Source: Erythrobacter sp. CCH5-A1
GTDB taxonomy: Bacteria; Pseudomonadota; Alphaproteobacteria; Sphingomonadales; Sphingomonadaceae
Reading direction: 5' to 3'
Length of the DNA: 35,980 nt
NCBI RefSeq assembly: GCF_001557115.1
Contig: NZ_LSKQ01000098.1
Location: forward strand, 1-35,980
The number at the start of each line of letters is the position of its first letter. The first letter of the stretch is position 1. Positions 17,424-25,851 of this stretch are shown piece after piece. Position numbers and translations under genes: made by a program. The notes below the pieces were generated by a model that was not told where the DNA came from, searched no databases, and saw only the letters and a list, made by a program, of their open reading frames with translations.

Positions 17424-17789
17424 ATGGCGCTCTACGAGCACGTCTTTCTTGCGCGTCAGGATCTGAGCCAGGCTCAGGTTGACGCGCTGGCGGCGCAAGC
17501 CACCGAAATCGTCGAGGCCGGCAACGGCAAGGTCACCAAGACCGAAACCTGGGGCCTCAAGTCGCTCGCCTACAAGATCGAGCGCAACCGCAAGGCGCAC
17601 TTCGTGCTGCTCAACATCGATGCCCCGGGCAATGTTGTGGCGGAACTCGAGCGCCAGACCCGCATCAACGAAGACATTATCCGCTACATGACCATCCGCG
17701 TGGAAGAGCACGAGGAAGGCCCGAGCGTGATGATGCGCAAGAACGAGCGCGAGCGTAAGCGCCGCGACGCACGTGAGGAGCGCGACTGA
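17424..17789 (+). CDS. rpsF: 30S ribosomal protein S6
   Basis: 121 residues starting [15 protein letters not shown], the standard S6 N-terminus, with [19 protein letters not shown] and [14 protein letters not shown] as the S18-contacting and core strands. The open frame extends upstream, but only the ATG at 17424 has a ribosome-binding site and fits the family. The C-terminus is a basic-acidic tail ending REERD. In E. coli the S6 C-terminus is Glu-Glu and receives extra glutamates from RimK; here the terminal residue is Asp. First gene of the ribosomal operon; the stop TGA overlaps the rpsR ATG by one base. Confidence 0.97.
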   Translation: MALYEHVFLARQDLSQAQVDALAAQATEIVEAGNGKVTKTETWGLKSLAYKIERNRKAHFVLLNIDAPGNVVAELERQTRINEDIIRYMTIRVEEHEEGPSVMMRKNERERKRRDAREERD

Positions 17790-18013
17790 TGGCCCGCCCG
17801 TTTTTCCGCCGCCGCAAGTCCTGCCCCTTCGCGGCCAAGGACGCCCCCAAGATCGATTACAAGGACGTGCGCCTGCTGCAGGGCTTCATGTCCGAGCGTG
17901 GCAAGATCGTGCCTTCGCGCATCACCGCCGTTTCGGCGAAGAAGCAGCGTGAACTGGCCCAGGCGATCAAGCGCGCGCGCCAGATCGGCCTGCTGCCCTT
18001 CATCGTGAAGTAA
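17789..18013 (+). CDS. rpsR: 30S ribosomal protein S18
   Basis: 74 residues. [29 protein letters not shown] is here split by normal S18 landmarks: the N-terminal [17 protein letters not shown], and the C-terminal [16 protein letters not shown] with IGLLPF. It binds S6 in the 30S platform. The ATG overlaps the rpsF stop (TGATG), so translation is coupled and yields the S6:S18 pair in step. Confidence 0.98.
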   Translation: MARPFFRRRKSCPFAAKDAPKIDYKDVRLLQGFMSERGKIVPSRITAVSAKKQRELAQAIKRARQIGLLPFIVK

Positions 18014-18027
18014 GAGGAGAAAGAGAC

Positions 18028-18633
18028 ATGGACATCATTCTCCTTGAGCGCATCGAAAAGCTCGGCTCGATCGGTGACGTCGTCACCGTGAAGGACGGCT
18101 ATGCGCGCAACTTCCTGCTGCCGCAGAAGAAGGCGCTGCGCGCCAACGATGCGAACCGCAAGGTTTTCGAAGCCAACCGCGAACGCCTCGAGAAGGAAAA
18201 CGCCGAGCGTCGCACCGTCGCTGAAGCCCAGGGCGAGAAGGTCGCGGGCGCCGAAGTGGTGCTGATCCGCGCCGCTTCGAACGCCGGCCAACTCTACGGT
18301 TCGGTCAGCGTGCGCGACATCGTCGCCGGGCTCGCCGATCAGGGTCACTCGGTCGACAAGCGCATGGTCATCCTCGGCGCACCGATCAAGACCATCGGTA
18401 TGCATGACGTGACCATCGCCCTGCACCCCGAAGTGCGCGTGACCGTGAAGGCCAACGTCGCCCGTTCGGACGACGAAGCCAAGCTCCAGAGCGAAGGCGT
18501 CGACGTGCTCGCGCAGATGTTCGCCGACGAACAGCGCGAGATCGAGGAACAGGCCGAAGCGACCCGCATCGACACCAGCCTTGAGCCGGGCGAAATCCCG
18601 GCCGAACTGCTCGAAGGCGGCGAGGACGCGTAA
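18028..18633 (+). CDS. rplI: 50S ribosomal protein L9
   Basis: 201 residues, longer than the about 150 of E. coli L9 but usual for alphaproteobacteria. [19 protein letters not shown] and [17 protein letters not shown] are the N-terminal rRNA-binding domain. A long connecting helix ([17 protein letters not shown]) leads to the C-terminal domain with [10 protein letters not shown]. The extension after about residue 150 is acidic and ends GGEDA. AGAGGAGAAAGAG gives a strong ribosome-binding site. It closes the operon and is followed by a perfect terminator hairpin. Confidence 0.97.
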   Translation: MDIILLERIEKLGSIGDVVTVKDGYARNFLLPQKKALRANDANRKVFEANRERLEKENAERRTVAEAQGEKVAGAEVVLIRAASNAGQLYGSVSVRDIVAGLADQGHSVDKRMVILGAPIKTIGMHDVTIALHPEVRVTVKANVARSDDEAKLQSEGVDVLAQMFADEQREIEEQAEATRIDTSLEPGEIPAELLEGGEDA

Positions 18634-18664
18634 GCTTCCCGGCCCATTCCGGCGCAAGATACGA

Positions 18665-18701
18665 GGGCGCGAAGATCACAACGATCTTCGCGCCCTTCTT
18701 G
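18665..18701 (+). terminator. intrinsic terminator of rpsF-rpsR-rplI
   Basis: A perfect 13-bp inverted repeat (18665-18677 with 18683-18695, sequence GGGCGCGAAGATC and its complement) closes a 5-nt ACAAC loop and is followed by TTCTTGT. It lies 31 nt after the rplI stop. This is a strong Rho-independent terminator. Confidence 0.85.
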
Positions 18702-18770
18702 TAAACAGCGTCCGCAATCGCGAAGATGCTGCCACACAACGATAACAACAAAGGAGCAGAGACAACTGCC

Positions 18771-20207
18771 ATGATCGACATTCCCGCCATCCTCGCCGAG
18801 CTTCAGCAGCATTACGACGACGCGGTCCGCACCTTGCGTGACGACGTCATCGCCTTCGGGCGCAATGGCACCCTGCCCGCTCCCGCCAAGCGCGCGGATG
18901 GCTCCTACGCCTATCCGCAGATCACGCTGCACTATGCCGGCGTCGGCGAGCCCAAGGATCGCAGCCGCGCTTTCGGGCGGCTCGAAGCGCCGGGCACCTA
19001 TTCGACCACCGTCACCCGCCCCGATCGCTTCGCACAATATCTCACCGAGCAGCTCGAACTGATCGCCGCCGAATACGAGATCGAGGTCACCGTCAGCCGC
19101 TCGCGCCAGGAAATCCCCTTCCCCTATGTGCTCGATGGCGAGGCGGGTGCGGCGATGGTCGGCATCGCCCCACGCGAGATCGCCGCGCACTTCCCCGCCA
19201 CCGACCTTGCCCTGATCGGCGACGAGCTCGCCGACGGAATCGAAGTCGACGGCGATCACGACATGCCGCTCTCGCTCTTCGACGGCCTGCGCACCGATTA
19301 CTCGCTCGCGCGCCTCAAGCACTACACCGGCAGCGAGGTCAGCGACTTTCAGGACTTCGTGCTGTTCACCAACTATCACCGCTATGTCGATGAATTCGTG
19401 AACTGGGGCGCCGCGCAGATCGGCACCGACGGCTACATCGCGCTGACCGGCGCGGCCGGTCTCGACATCCGCGAGCCCACGGCCCACGCGCAGGACCAGT
19501 TGAACGACACCGCCTGGCGCAAGCACCAGATGCCCGCCTACCACCTCGTGCGCGAGGACGGGAGCGGGATCACGCTGGTCAACATCGGCGTCGGCCCATC
19601 CAATGCGAAGAACATCTGCGATCACCTGGCGGTGCTGCGCCCGCATGCGTGGATGATGATCGGCCACTGCGGCGGGCTTCGCTCGACCCAGAAGATCGGC
19701 GACTTCGTGCTCGCCCACGCCTACCTGCGTGACGATCACGTGCTCGATGCGGTGCTCCCCCCCGAAATCCCGATCCCGCCGATCGCCGAAGTCCAGCAAG
19801 CGATGGCGCTCGCGGCCGAGAAGGTCTCGGGCGTGACGGGGGCCAACCTCAAGCAACGGATGCGCACCGGGACGGTCGTCACCACCGACGACCGCAACTG
19901 GGAGCTGCGCTATTCCTCATCGGCGACGCGCTTCTCGCAGAGCCGCGCGATCGCGATCGACATGGAGAGCGCGACCATCGCCACCCAGGGCTACCGCTTC
20001 CGCGTGCCTTACGGGACGTTGCTGTGCGTCTCGGACAAGCCGCTCCACGGCGAGATCAAGCTGCCCGGGCAGGCGAACAAGTTCTACGAGGAAACCATCG
20101 CCGCGCACCTGCAGATCGGGATCGAGGCGGTGGCGCGGCTGCGCGACGAGGGTGACCGGCTGCACTCGCGGAAACTGCGCGCCTTTAACGAACCGCCGTT
20201 CCGGTGA
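18771..20207 (+). CDS. amn: AMP nucleosidase
   Basis: 478 residues from the ATG at 18771, with AAAGGAG at 18750-18756. An in-frame ATG at 18726 has no ribosome-binding site and adds a low-complexity N-terminus. The N-terminal AMP_N domain carries YAYPQITLHYAG and, later, LFTNYHRYVDEFV. The C-terminal phosphorylase-like domain has NIGVGPSNAKNICDHLAVLRP, MIGHCGGLRSTQKIGDFVLAHAY and IDMESATIATQGYRFRVPYG, holding the nucleobase-binding Asp/Glu pattern. It hydrolyses AMP to adenine and ribose 5-phosphate in the cytoplasm, helping control the AMP pool. It follows the ribosomal terminator and ends tail-to-tail with the next gene across a hairpin. Confidence 0.95.
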   Translation: MIDIPAILAELQQHYDDAVRTLRDDVIAFGRNGTLPAPAKRADGSYAYPQITLHYAGVGEPKDRSRAFGRLEAPGTYSTTVTRPDRFAQYLTEQLELIAAEYEIEVTVSRSRQEIPFPYVLDGEAGAAMVGIAPREIAAHFPATDLALIGDELADGIEVDGDHDMPLSLFDGLRTDYSLARLKHYTGSEVSDFQDFVLFTNYHRYVDEFVNWGAAQIGTDGYIALTGAAGLDIREPTAHAQDQLNDTAWRKHQMPAYHLVREDGSGITLVNIGVGPSNAKNICDHLAVLRPHAWMMIGHCGGLRSTQKIGDFVLAHAYLRDDHVLDAVLPPEIPIPPIAEVQQAMALAAEKVSGVTGANLKQRMRTGTVVTTDDRNWELRYSSSATRFSQSRAIAIDMESATIATQGYRFRVPYGTLLCVSDKPLHGEIKLPGQANKFYEETIAAHLQIGIEAVARLRDEGDRLHSRKLRAFNEPPFR

Positions 20208-20214
20208 TGTGTGA

Positions 20215-20239
20215 AGGGCGGCGCCCCCCGCGCCGCTCT
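20215..20239. terminator. hairpin between convergent genes
   Basis: AGGGCGGCGC (20215-20224) pairs with GCGCCGCTCT (20230-20239) through 10 bp including one G-U, with a 5-nt loop. It sits in the 41-bp gap between the stops of amn and the small exported protein gene, so it can serve both directions. No T-tract follows on either side. Confidence 0.45.
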
Positions 20240-20248
20240 AGCGTTGCC

Positions 20249-20731
20249 CTAAAGGTCGTCCCGGTCGCCCGAGAGTTCGATTTCCTTGTCATCCGCCGTC
20301 TCGGCAACGATGTCGAGCATGCTCGAAAGCTCGCTCGAAGTGGCGCTGTCGAGCACCTTGATGACGAAATAGAGCACGTCGCCGCGGATCTCCCAGCTAC
20401 CCAGCTTGAGCTGGCCCGAGGCCGAGAGCAGTTCGAGCGCCGCCTTGCCGCCGATCCCGTCCTTCTCGACACGGCCTGCGGGCGAGAAGACCTCGCGGAT
20501 CGTGAGGCCCGAAACGGTCTGGGTCGTGCCCGAGACGAACACCAGTTGGCTGCGCCCTTCCTTCGCATAGTTGAAGGTAAGCTTGTAATCGCCATCGGCA
20601 TCGACCTCGTATTTGAGGCCTTCGCGGTCGAGCCGCCTTTCAACGCTGGCATCCTCGGCAGCGGCCGGGACGGCGATGGTAGCAGTCAGGCCTGCCAGGA
20701 CGGGCAGCGACAAGAGTCGGCGAATGGTCAT
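20249..20731 (-). CDS. exported protein, possibly YbjN-like
   Basis: 160 residues from the ATG at 20731, chosen because GGAGGGAATTTC precedes it and a clean Sec signal peptide follows (MTIRRLLSLPVLAGL...AVPAAA, cleavage near residue 25). The mature protein begins with LDREGLKYEVDADGDYKL and later has LELLSASGQLKLGSWEIRGDVLYFVIKV. That pattern of a short start helix, an Asp-rich strand and a later helix-strand pair is reminiscent of YbjN/type III chaperone-like folds. The resemblance is from memory and not certain. The tail is strongly acidic (ETADDKEIELSGDRDDL). It is probably periplasmic, with unknown role. Confidence 0.65.
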   Translation of the reverse strand: MTIRRLLSLPVLAGLTATIAVPAAAEDASVERRLDREGLKYEVDADGDYKLTFNYAKEGRSQLVFVSGTTQTVSGLTIREVFSPAGRVEKDGIGGKAALELLSASGQLKLGSWEIRGDVLYFVIKVLDSATSSELSSMLDIVAETADDKEIELSGDRDDL

Positions 20732-20893
20732 GAAATTCCCTCCGGTAGCGACCCCTGACATCGGCATAGCCGATTCGGGTGCGATCCGGCTTGGATCAAA
20801 TGGTCAAGACCGGGGGGATTGCCGAACAGGTGACGCGCCCGTTCCACTCGGCTAGCCTCGGCTGCCGACGCTGCCTGGCGAGGAGAGCCGCCC
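20732..20893. promoter_or_regulatory. divergent intergenic region with two adjacent palindromes
   Basis: The gap between the exported protein gene (minus) and the SDR gene (plus) holds CCGATTCGG (20770-20778) and GATCC-GGCTT-GGATC (20783-20797), both perfect inverted repeats only 4 nt apart. These could be operator half-sites for a regulator of either gene. No strong -35/-10 pair was found. GAGGAG just before 20894 is the SDR ribosome-binding site. Confidence 0.3.
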
Positions 20894-21661
20894 ATGCCCC
20901 AACCATCCCTCTCACGCTCGATTGCCGGACGCACCGCAATCGTCACTGGCGCTGCGAGCGGGATGGGTCGGGCAACCGCACTGCTGTTCGCCGCCGAGGG
21001 CGCGCACGTCGCCGTGGTCGACCGCGACGGCGTGGCGGCGGCGGCCGTGGCAGAGCAATGCGGCGAAGCGGCGCGCGCCTATGAACTCGACGTCGCCGAC
21101 GGCGAGGCGATCGCGACGACGGTCGCCCGCATTTCTGCGGATTTCGGGCGGATCGATATTCTGGTCAACAACGCGGGCGTCTCCAGCTTCTGCGGCCTCG
21201 ACGATCCCGCTTACGAAGAGGTGTGGGCCCGCGCTCTCGCCATCATGCTGACCGCCCACCAGCGCATGGTGCGCGCCGCCCTTCCTTTTCTCAGGCAAAG
21301 CGATGCGCCGCGGATCGTCAACATCGCCTCGACCGAAGGCCTCGGCGCGACCCCGGGCGATACGCCCTATGTCGCCGCCAAGACCGGGGTGATCGGGCTC
21401 ACGAGGGGCCTTGCGGTCGATCTCGGGCCGGAAGGGATCACGGTCAACTGCATCTGTCCGGGGCCGATCCGCACCGCAATGACGGACGCGGTGTCGGAAG
21501 AGCACAAGGCAGTCTTCGCGAAACGCCGCACGGCGCTCAGGCGCTACGGCGAACCCGAGGAAGTCGCGCACATCACCCTTTCGCTGGTGCTCCCGGCGGC
21601 AAGCTACATCACCGGGGTCGCGATTCCCGTGGACGGCGGGCTGATGGCGCGAAACGCCTGA
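20894..21661 (+). CDS. SDR family oxidoreductase
   Basis: 255 residues of the classical short-chain dehydrogenase type. TGAASGMG (18-25) binds NAD(P), Asp in VVDRDG near residue 44 suggests NAD preference, and NNAGVSSF, a catalytic Ser in NIASTEG, and YVAAKTG complete the active site. The C-terminus (ITGVAIPVDGGLMARNA) is typical. The substrate cannot be told from sequence; sugar alcohols, steroids or hydroxyacyl compounds are possible. It converges on rimK with a 15-nt gap. Confidence 0.9.
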   Translation: MPQPSLSRSIAGRTAIVTGAASGMGRATALLFAAEGAHVAVVDRDGVAAAAVAEQCGEAARAYELDVADGEAIATTVARISADFGRIDILVNNAGVSSFCGLDDPAYEEVWARALAIMLTAHQRMVRAALPFLRQSDAPRIVNIASTEGLGATPGDTPYVAAKTGVIGLTRGLAVDLGPEGITVNCICPGPIRTAMTDAVSEEHKAVFAKRRTALRRYGEPEEVAHITLSLVLPAASYITGVAIPVDGGLMARNA

Positions 21662-21676
21662 CGGGCACGCGAGCCC

Positions 21677-22579
21677 CTACCCCCGACCCTTGGTCTTGGT
21701 CGTGCCGCCGGCATTAGCGGCGATGAAATCGATGATCTGGCCGGCGATGTCCTTGCCCGTCGCGCTTTCGATCCCTTCGAGGCCGGGGGAGGAATTGACC
21801 TCCATGACGACGGGCCCGTGATTGCTCCGAAGCATGTCCACCCCGCACACGTTGAGCCCCATCCGCTTGGCCGCGCGCACGGCGGTCGAGCGTTCCTCGG
21901 GGGTGATCTTGATCACCTTCGCGCTGCCGCCGCGGTGGAGGTTGGAGCGGAACTCGTCCGCCGCGCCCGTGCGCTGCATCGCGGCGACCACCTTGCCGCC
22001 CACCACCAGCGCGCGGATATCGGTGCCGCCGGCTTCCTTGATGAATTCCTGCACGAGGATGTTGACGTTGGCGCCGCGGAAGGCCTCAATCACCGACTTG
22101 GCACTCGACATCGTCTCAGCGAGCACCACGCCGATCCCTTGGGTGCCCTCGATCAGCTTGATCACCACCGGCGGGCCCTTGACCGCCTTGATGATCTCCT
22201 CGGCCGCCTTGGGATCATTGGCATAAGCGGTGAGCGGCAGGCCCAATCCGTGCTTGGCGAGGATCTGGAGCGAGCGCAGCTTGTCGCGGCTGCGCCCGAT
22301 CGCGACACTCTCGTTCAGCGACCAGATGCCCGCCATCTCGAACTGCCGCAGGATCGCAAGGCCATAGTTGGTGATCGAGGCGCCGATACGCGGGATCACC
22401 GCGTCATAGGCGGCAATGGGCGCGCCGTTAAAGAACACCTGCGGGCGGTGGCTGGCGATATGCACGGTGCAGCGCAGGGTGTTGAGGATGTCGAGCGTAT
22501 GCCCCCGCGCCTCGGCGGCCTCCTTCAGCCTCCGGTGCGAGTAGAGGTTGGCGTTGCGCGCCAGCATCGCGATTTTCAT
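21677..22579 (-). CDS. rimK: ribosomal protein S6--L-glutamate ligase, ATP-grasp
   Basis: 300 residues, the normal RimK length. [23 protein letters not shown] and [19 protein letters not shown] are the N-terminal domain. The ATP-grasp core has [38 protein letters not shown] and the metal-binding [14 protein letters not shown]. It adds glutamate residues to the S6 C-terminus with ATP, altering ribosomes and, in pseudomonads, the proteome. AAAGGG lies 5-6 nt before the ATG. It is read after rimB with 84 nt between, and S6 (rpsF) lies about 4 kb away on the other strand. Confidence 0.93.
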   Translation of the reverse strand: MKIAMLARNANLYSHRRLKEAAEARGHTLDILNTLRCTVHIASHRPQVFFNGAPIAAYDAVIPRIGASITNYGLAILRQFEMAGIWSLNESVAIGRSRDKLRSLQILAKHGLGLPLTAYANDPKAAEEIIKAVKGPPVVIKLIEGTQGIGVVLAETMSSAKSVIEAFRGANVNILVQEFIKEAGGTDIRALVVGGKVVAAMQRTGAADEFRSNLHRGGSAKVIKITPEERSTAVRAAKRMGLNVCGVDMLRSNHGPVVMEVNSSPGLEGIESATGKDIAGQIIDFIAANAGGTTKTKGRG

Positions 22580-22635
22580 GAAGACCCTTTCAAGACCGGC
22601 GCATTAACTCGTTGTGTTGTCGCATCTTCCGGTCA

Positions 22636-22651
22636 CCGGGCGGGAGCCCGG
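22636..22651 (-). other. hairpin between rimB and rimK
   Basis: CCGGGC (22636-22641) pairs with GCCCGG (22646-22651) across a 4-nt loop, within the 84-nt gap between rimB and rimK. There is no T-tract. It could set the rimB:rimK ratio by processing or partial termination, but this is only a suggestion from position. Confidence 0.3.
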
Positions 22652-22663
22652 CTGGAAAACGCC

Positions 22664-23131
22664 CTACCGGCGGGAGCGCCCCATATGCCCTATCGCAGGT
22701 GATTGCAGCCACGAATGACCACTATCCACCACCATGCGCCGCCGCAGGGCGGTGCGCCCGATCAGCATCGGGAACTGCATCTGGGATCTGTCCGCCAGGC
22801 TGATTTCCGCCCGGAAGGTGAGATTACCGATGGAGAGCGGCGTCTTTATGACAAAGCGGCTCTGCTGGTCGCCGTTGGAGGACGTGATGCCGCGCACGTC
22901 GACATGGATCGCCTCGCAGAAATGCCGCGTCCCGTCCCAGTCGACCGCGAAGCGCACGAAGCGCTCGCCCTCGCGCACGAAGTCCTCGAGCACATGGGCA
23001 TGGAGCGAGGAGGTGCGTGCGCCGGTATCGATCTTGGCGGGGATGCCGGCAAGGCCGAGTTCGGGGAGGCTCGCCAGCTCGCGCCAGCCCACCACCAGGG
23101 GAGTGCGATCCCCGGCTCCGCCCCGACCCAT
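22664..23131 (-). CDS. rimB: RimB-type retropepsin-like aspartic protease (ATP-dependent zinc protease family)
   Basis: 155 residues. IPAKIDTGARTSSLHA (about 29-44) holds the DTG aspartic-protease motif of this family, and FPMLIGRTAL (about 119-128) is its conserved flap/core strand. VVGWRELASLPELGLAGIPAK is the standard N-terminus, so the ATG at 23131 adds about 10 residues before it. RimB proteins are known partners of RimK, and the gene order rimB then rimK here fits. The start lies 25 nt after the M2 peptidase stop, so read-through from that gene is possible. The exact start is uncertain. Confidence 0.82.
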   Translation of the reverse strand: MGRGGAGDRTPLVVGWRELASLPELGLAGIPAKIDTGARTSSLHAHVLEDFVREGERFVRFAVDWDGTRHFCEAIHVDVRGITSSNGDQQSRFVIKTPLSIGNLTFRAEISLADRSQMQFPMLIGRTALRRRMVVDSGHSWLQSPAIGHMGRSRR

Positions 23132-23156
23132 GCCCCGGCGCCCCCGCCCGCCGTGC

Positions 23157-25031
23157 TTACCAGCCGGCCTTCTCGCCCTTGTTCTGCTCGTCGAGCCACT
23201 TCTTCAATGGCGCGAAATATTCGAGCATCGGCTTGGCGCTCATCTCGCGGGTGCCGGTGAAGGCCTCTAGCGCATCGGGCCAGGGCTTCGACGCGCCCAG
23301 CTCGAGCATTGCGCCGAGCTTCGCGCCCACCTCCTTGTTGCCGTAGAACGAGCAGCGGTGGAGCGGCCCCTTCCACCCCGCCTGATCGCAGGCGGCCTTG
23401 TAGAACTGGAACTGGAGGATCCGCGCGAGGAAGTAGCGCGCATAGGGCGTGTTGCCGGGGATGTGATACTTGCCGCCCGGATCGAAGGCATCGGCAGGGC
23501 GATCGACCGGGGGGACGATCCCCTGATACTGGCGCTTCAGATCTACCCAGGCCTTGTTGTATCCGGCAGGGGCAATGCTGCCGTCGAACACCCCCCAGCG
23601 CCACTTGTCGACCAGGAGGCCGAAGGGCAGGAAGGCGACCTTGTCCATCGCCTGACGCAGCAAGAGGCCGGTGTCCTTGTCGGCGCTGGGAACGTTCTTG
23701 CGATCGAGCAGCCCGATCTGCACCAGATATTCCGGCGTGATCGACAGCGCGACGAAATCGCCGATCGCCTCGTGGAAGCCGTCATTCGCGCCATTAAGAT
23801 AGAGGAACGGCTGCTCCTTGTAGGCGCGCTGGTAGTAGTTGTGGCCGAGCTCGTGGTGGATCACGACGAAATCGTCGCCATTCACCTTGATGCACATCTT
23901 GATGCGGATGTCGTCCTTGCTGTCGATGTCCCAGGCGCTGGCGTGGCACACCACTTCGCGGTCGGCGGGCTTCACGAACTGGCTGCGCTGATAGAATGTC
24001 TCGGGCAGCGGCGCGAAGCCCAGCGAGGAATAGAAGCCCTCGCCGATCTTCACCATGTCGATCGGGCCCTTGTTCTGCGCGACCAGCAGCTCGCCGATGT
24101 CGTAGCCGACATCGCCCGATCCCGGCGGCGCGACAAGCGGGTAGATGTTGCCCCATTCCTGCGCCCACATGTTGCCGAGCAGATCCGCGCGGATCGGGCC
24201 GGTGCGCGGCTGGACGGCATCGCCGTACTTCTCGTTCAGCTTGCGCCGCACATAGGTGTGGAGCGCGATGTAGAGCGGCTTGGTCTCTGCCCACAGCCGC
24301 TCGGTCATGGCGGTGAACTCTTGCGGGGTCATGTCGTAGCCCGAACGCCACATCGCGCCGACATTGTCGAAGCCCAGCTCGCGCGCGCCTTCGTTGGCGA
24401 TGCCGACCATGCGGGCGTAATCGTCCTTCATCGGCGCGCCGACATTGTCGTGCCAGCTCGTCCACATTTCCTTGAGCTCGTCCGGGGTGCGCTCCGGGTT
24501 GCCCATCTCGGCCTCGATGTCGCTGCCGTTGATCGGCTTGCCATTGAGGGTGCCCTTGCCCTTGCCGTACTGGCTGTTGAGGCGGGTCGCGATCTCGTTC
24601 AATTCGGTCGCCGCGCCCGGCGTGGTGGGCGCCGGCAGGACGAGGCCGTTGCGCATGATGTCGAGCTTGCGCTTCAGCTCGGCCGAGATGCCGGGCACCG
24701 CGGCATATTGCGCGGAAAGCAGCGCATATTGCACGCTCTTCTCGGTGCCGACCGCGTTGATCCGCGCGGCCATCGCGTCGGTATCGTCGGTGATATAGGT
24801 GTTGTTGACCCAGTTCACCTGGTTCGCCTCGAGCGCGTAGTCGAACAGGTCCTTTTCCGCCGCGGCGACGAATTGCGCGGCGCCCTCGGCCGTCAGCGGG
24901 AAAGGCACTTCGGGGCCGGTCCTGGCAGCGGGCGCGGTCTCGGGCGCGGCGCTTTCGGCGAGTGCGGGCGCGGCGATGGCGATGGCAAGCGCGGCAGCCG
25001 CGCCCTTGAGCAGGGGGAAGGCAGATTTCAT
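23157..25031 (-). CDS. M2 family (ACE-like) zinc metallopeptidase, exported
   Basis: 624 residues from the ATG at 25031, chosen because a typical signal peptide follows directly (MKSAFPLLKGAAAALAIAIA, cleavage near residue 26). Zinc-binding HELGH is at 393-397 and the third ligand Glu421 lies in FHEAIGD, the same 24-residue spacing as in angiotensin-converting enzyme. The fold is full-length and helical, ending near KKWLDEQNKG. It should remove C-terminal dipeptides from peptides in the periplasm. An alternative start at 25055 would add 8 residues. It lies between the alpha/beta hydrolase (64-nt gap) and rimB (25 nt). Confidence 0.93.
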   Translation of the reverse strand: MKSAFPLLKGAAAALAIAIAAPALAESAAPETAPAARTGPEVPFPLTAEGAAQFVAAAEKDLFDYALEANQVNWVNNTYITDDTDAMAARINAVGTEKSVQYALLSAQYAAVPGISAELKRKLDIMRNGLVLPAPTTPGAATELNEIATRLNSQYGKGKGTLNGKPINGSDIEAEMGNPERTPDELKEMWTSWHDNVGAPMKDDYARMVGIANEGARELGFDNVGAMWRSGYDMTPQEFTAMTERLWAETKPLYIALHTYVRRKLNEKYGDAVQPRTGPIRADLLGNMWAQEWGNIYPLVAPPGSGDVGYDIGELLVAQNKGPIDMVKIGEGFYSSLGFAPLPETFYQRSQFVKPADREVVCHASAWDIDSKDDIRIKMCIKVNGDDFVVIHHELGHNYYQRAYKEQPFLYLNGANDGFHEAIGDFVALSITPEYLVQIGLLDRKNVPSADKDTGLLLRQAMDKVAFLPFGLLVDKWRWGVFDGSIAPAGYNKAWVDLKRQYQGIVPPVDRPADAFDPGGKYHIPGNTPYARYFLARILQFQFYKAACDQAGWKGPLHRCSFYGNKEVGAKLGAMLELGASKPWPDALEAFTGTREMSAKPMLEYFAPLKKWLDEQNKGEKAGW

Positions 25032-25095
25032 TGCGAGGGGGTTCCCGTCCGTCATGTGACAATGACGACAGGTTTGAACCCGCTTGGCTGCGGAA

Positions 25096-25851
25096 TCAAG
25101 CCGCGAGAAAGCCCGCAATCGCCGAGCCGAGCTCCGGCTTCGTCACGCTGCCCATGTGGGTGCCGGGCACTTCGGTGTAGCGCGCGTCGGGCAGCAGCGC
25201 GGCGAGATCTTCGGCCGAGCCGTTGTCGCGGTCCTCGTCGCCGCAGATGACGGCGGTCGGCATGGTGATGTTCGCAAGGCGCGCGAGGTCGAAATCGTCC
25301 ATCGCATCCAGCAACAGCCGCGCGGCGATGCGGTCGACCCCTTGCGACTTGAGGAAGGTGCGCGCGGCATAGGCCGGATCGCCGGGGCGGATGGTGTCGA
25401 ACTCGTCGATCACGCGCTTGAAGAAATCCGCCCGCCGCGCCCATCCGGCGAGCCCCTCCATGCCCATCCCACAGATGGCGAGGCGCTGCGGTTCGAGCAC
25501 GCCGTGGGCCACGGTGTGGACGGCCGTGCGCGCGCCGAGGGAAAAGCCGACGAGGTCGAATGCCCCCGGTTCCAGCGCGAAGTGTTCGGCCAGCGCCGCC
25601 ACATCACGCACCAGCACGCCGGTGGGATAGGCGGAAGCCTCAAGCGGGGCATCGCTCTCACCATGGACGCGAAAGTCGAGCATGATCGCCCGGAACCCTG
25701 CTGCTGCGAGCCGCTCGGCATGGCCCCACTTGATCCAGTTCATCTGCGCGGAGGAAAACAGCCCGTGGAGCAGCACCACGGGGCGACCGTCACCGACGGT
25801 GTGGACCGCAAGCTCGGTGCCATCGAAGCTTGCGAAGCGCTCAGGCGCCAC
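25096..25851 (-). CDS. alpha/beta hydrolase
   Basis: 251 residues from a GTG at 25851 that overlaps the end of the upstream isomerase gene by 11 nt. The open frame extends further, but its upstream part is Arg-rich shadow of that gene. VVLLHGLFSSAQMNW contains the oxyanion-hole HG, LVGFSLGAR the nucleophile elbow (G-x-S-x-G), CGDEDRDN the acid and PGTHMGSV the catalytic His. A soluble ester- or C-C-bond-cleaving hydrolase is likely. The overlap with an HCCA-isomerase-like gene suggests a shared role in an aromatic or xenobiotic pathway, which is inference. Confidence 0.85.
   Translation of the reverse strand: MAPERFASFDGTELAVHTVGDGRPVVLLHGLFSSAQMNWIKWGHAERLAAAGFRAIMLDFRVHGESDAPLEASAYPTGVLVRDVAALAEHFALEPGAFDLVGFSLGARTAVHTVAHGVLEPQRLAICGMGMEGLAGWARRADFFKRVIDEFDTIRPGDPAYAARTFLKSQGVDRIAARLLLDAMDDFDLARLANITMPTAVICGDEDRDNGSAEDLAALLPDARYTEVPGTHMGSVTKPELGSAIAGFLAA

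Noticed and set aside
18726..18770. Upstream ATG for AMP nucleosidase
   Set aside because: No ribosome-binding site precedes it, and AAAGGAG lies between it and the chosen start.
18345..19856. A 503-codon minus-strand open frame
   Set aside because: Antisense to rplI and amn and crosses the strong terminator at 18665-18701.
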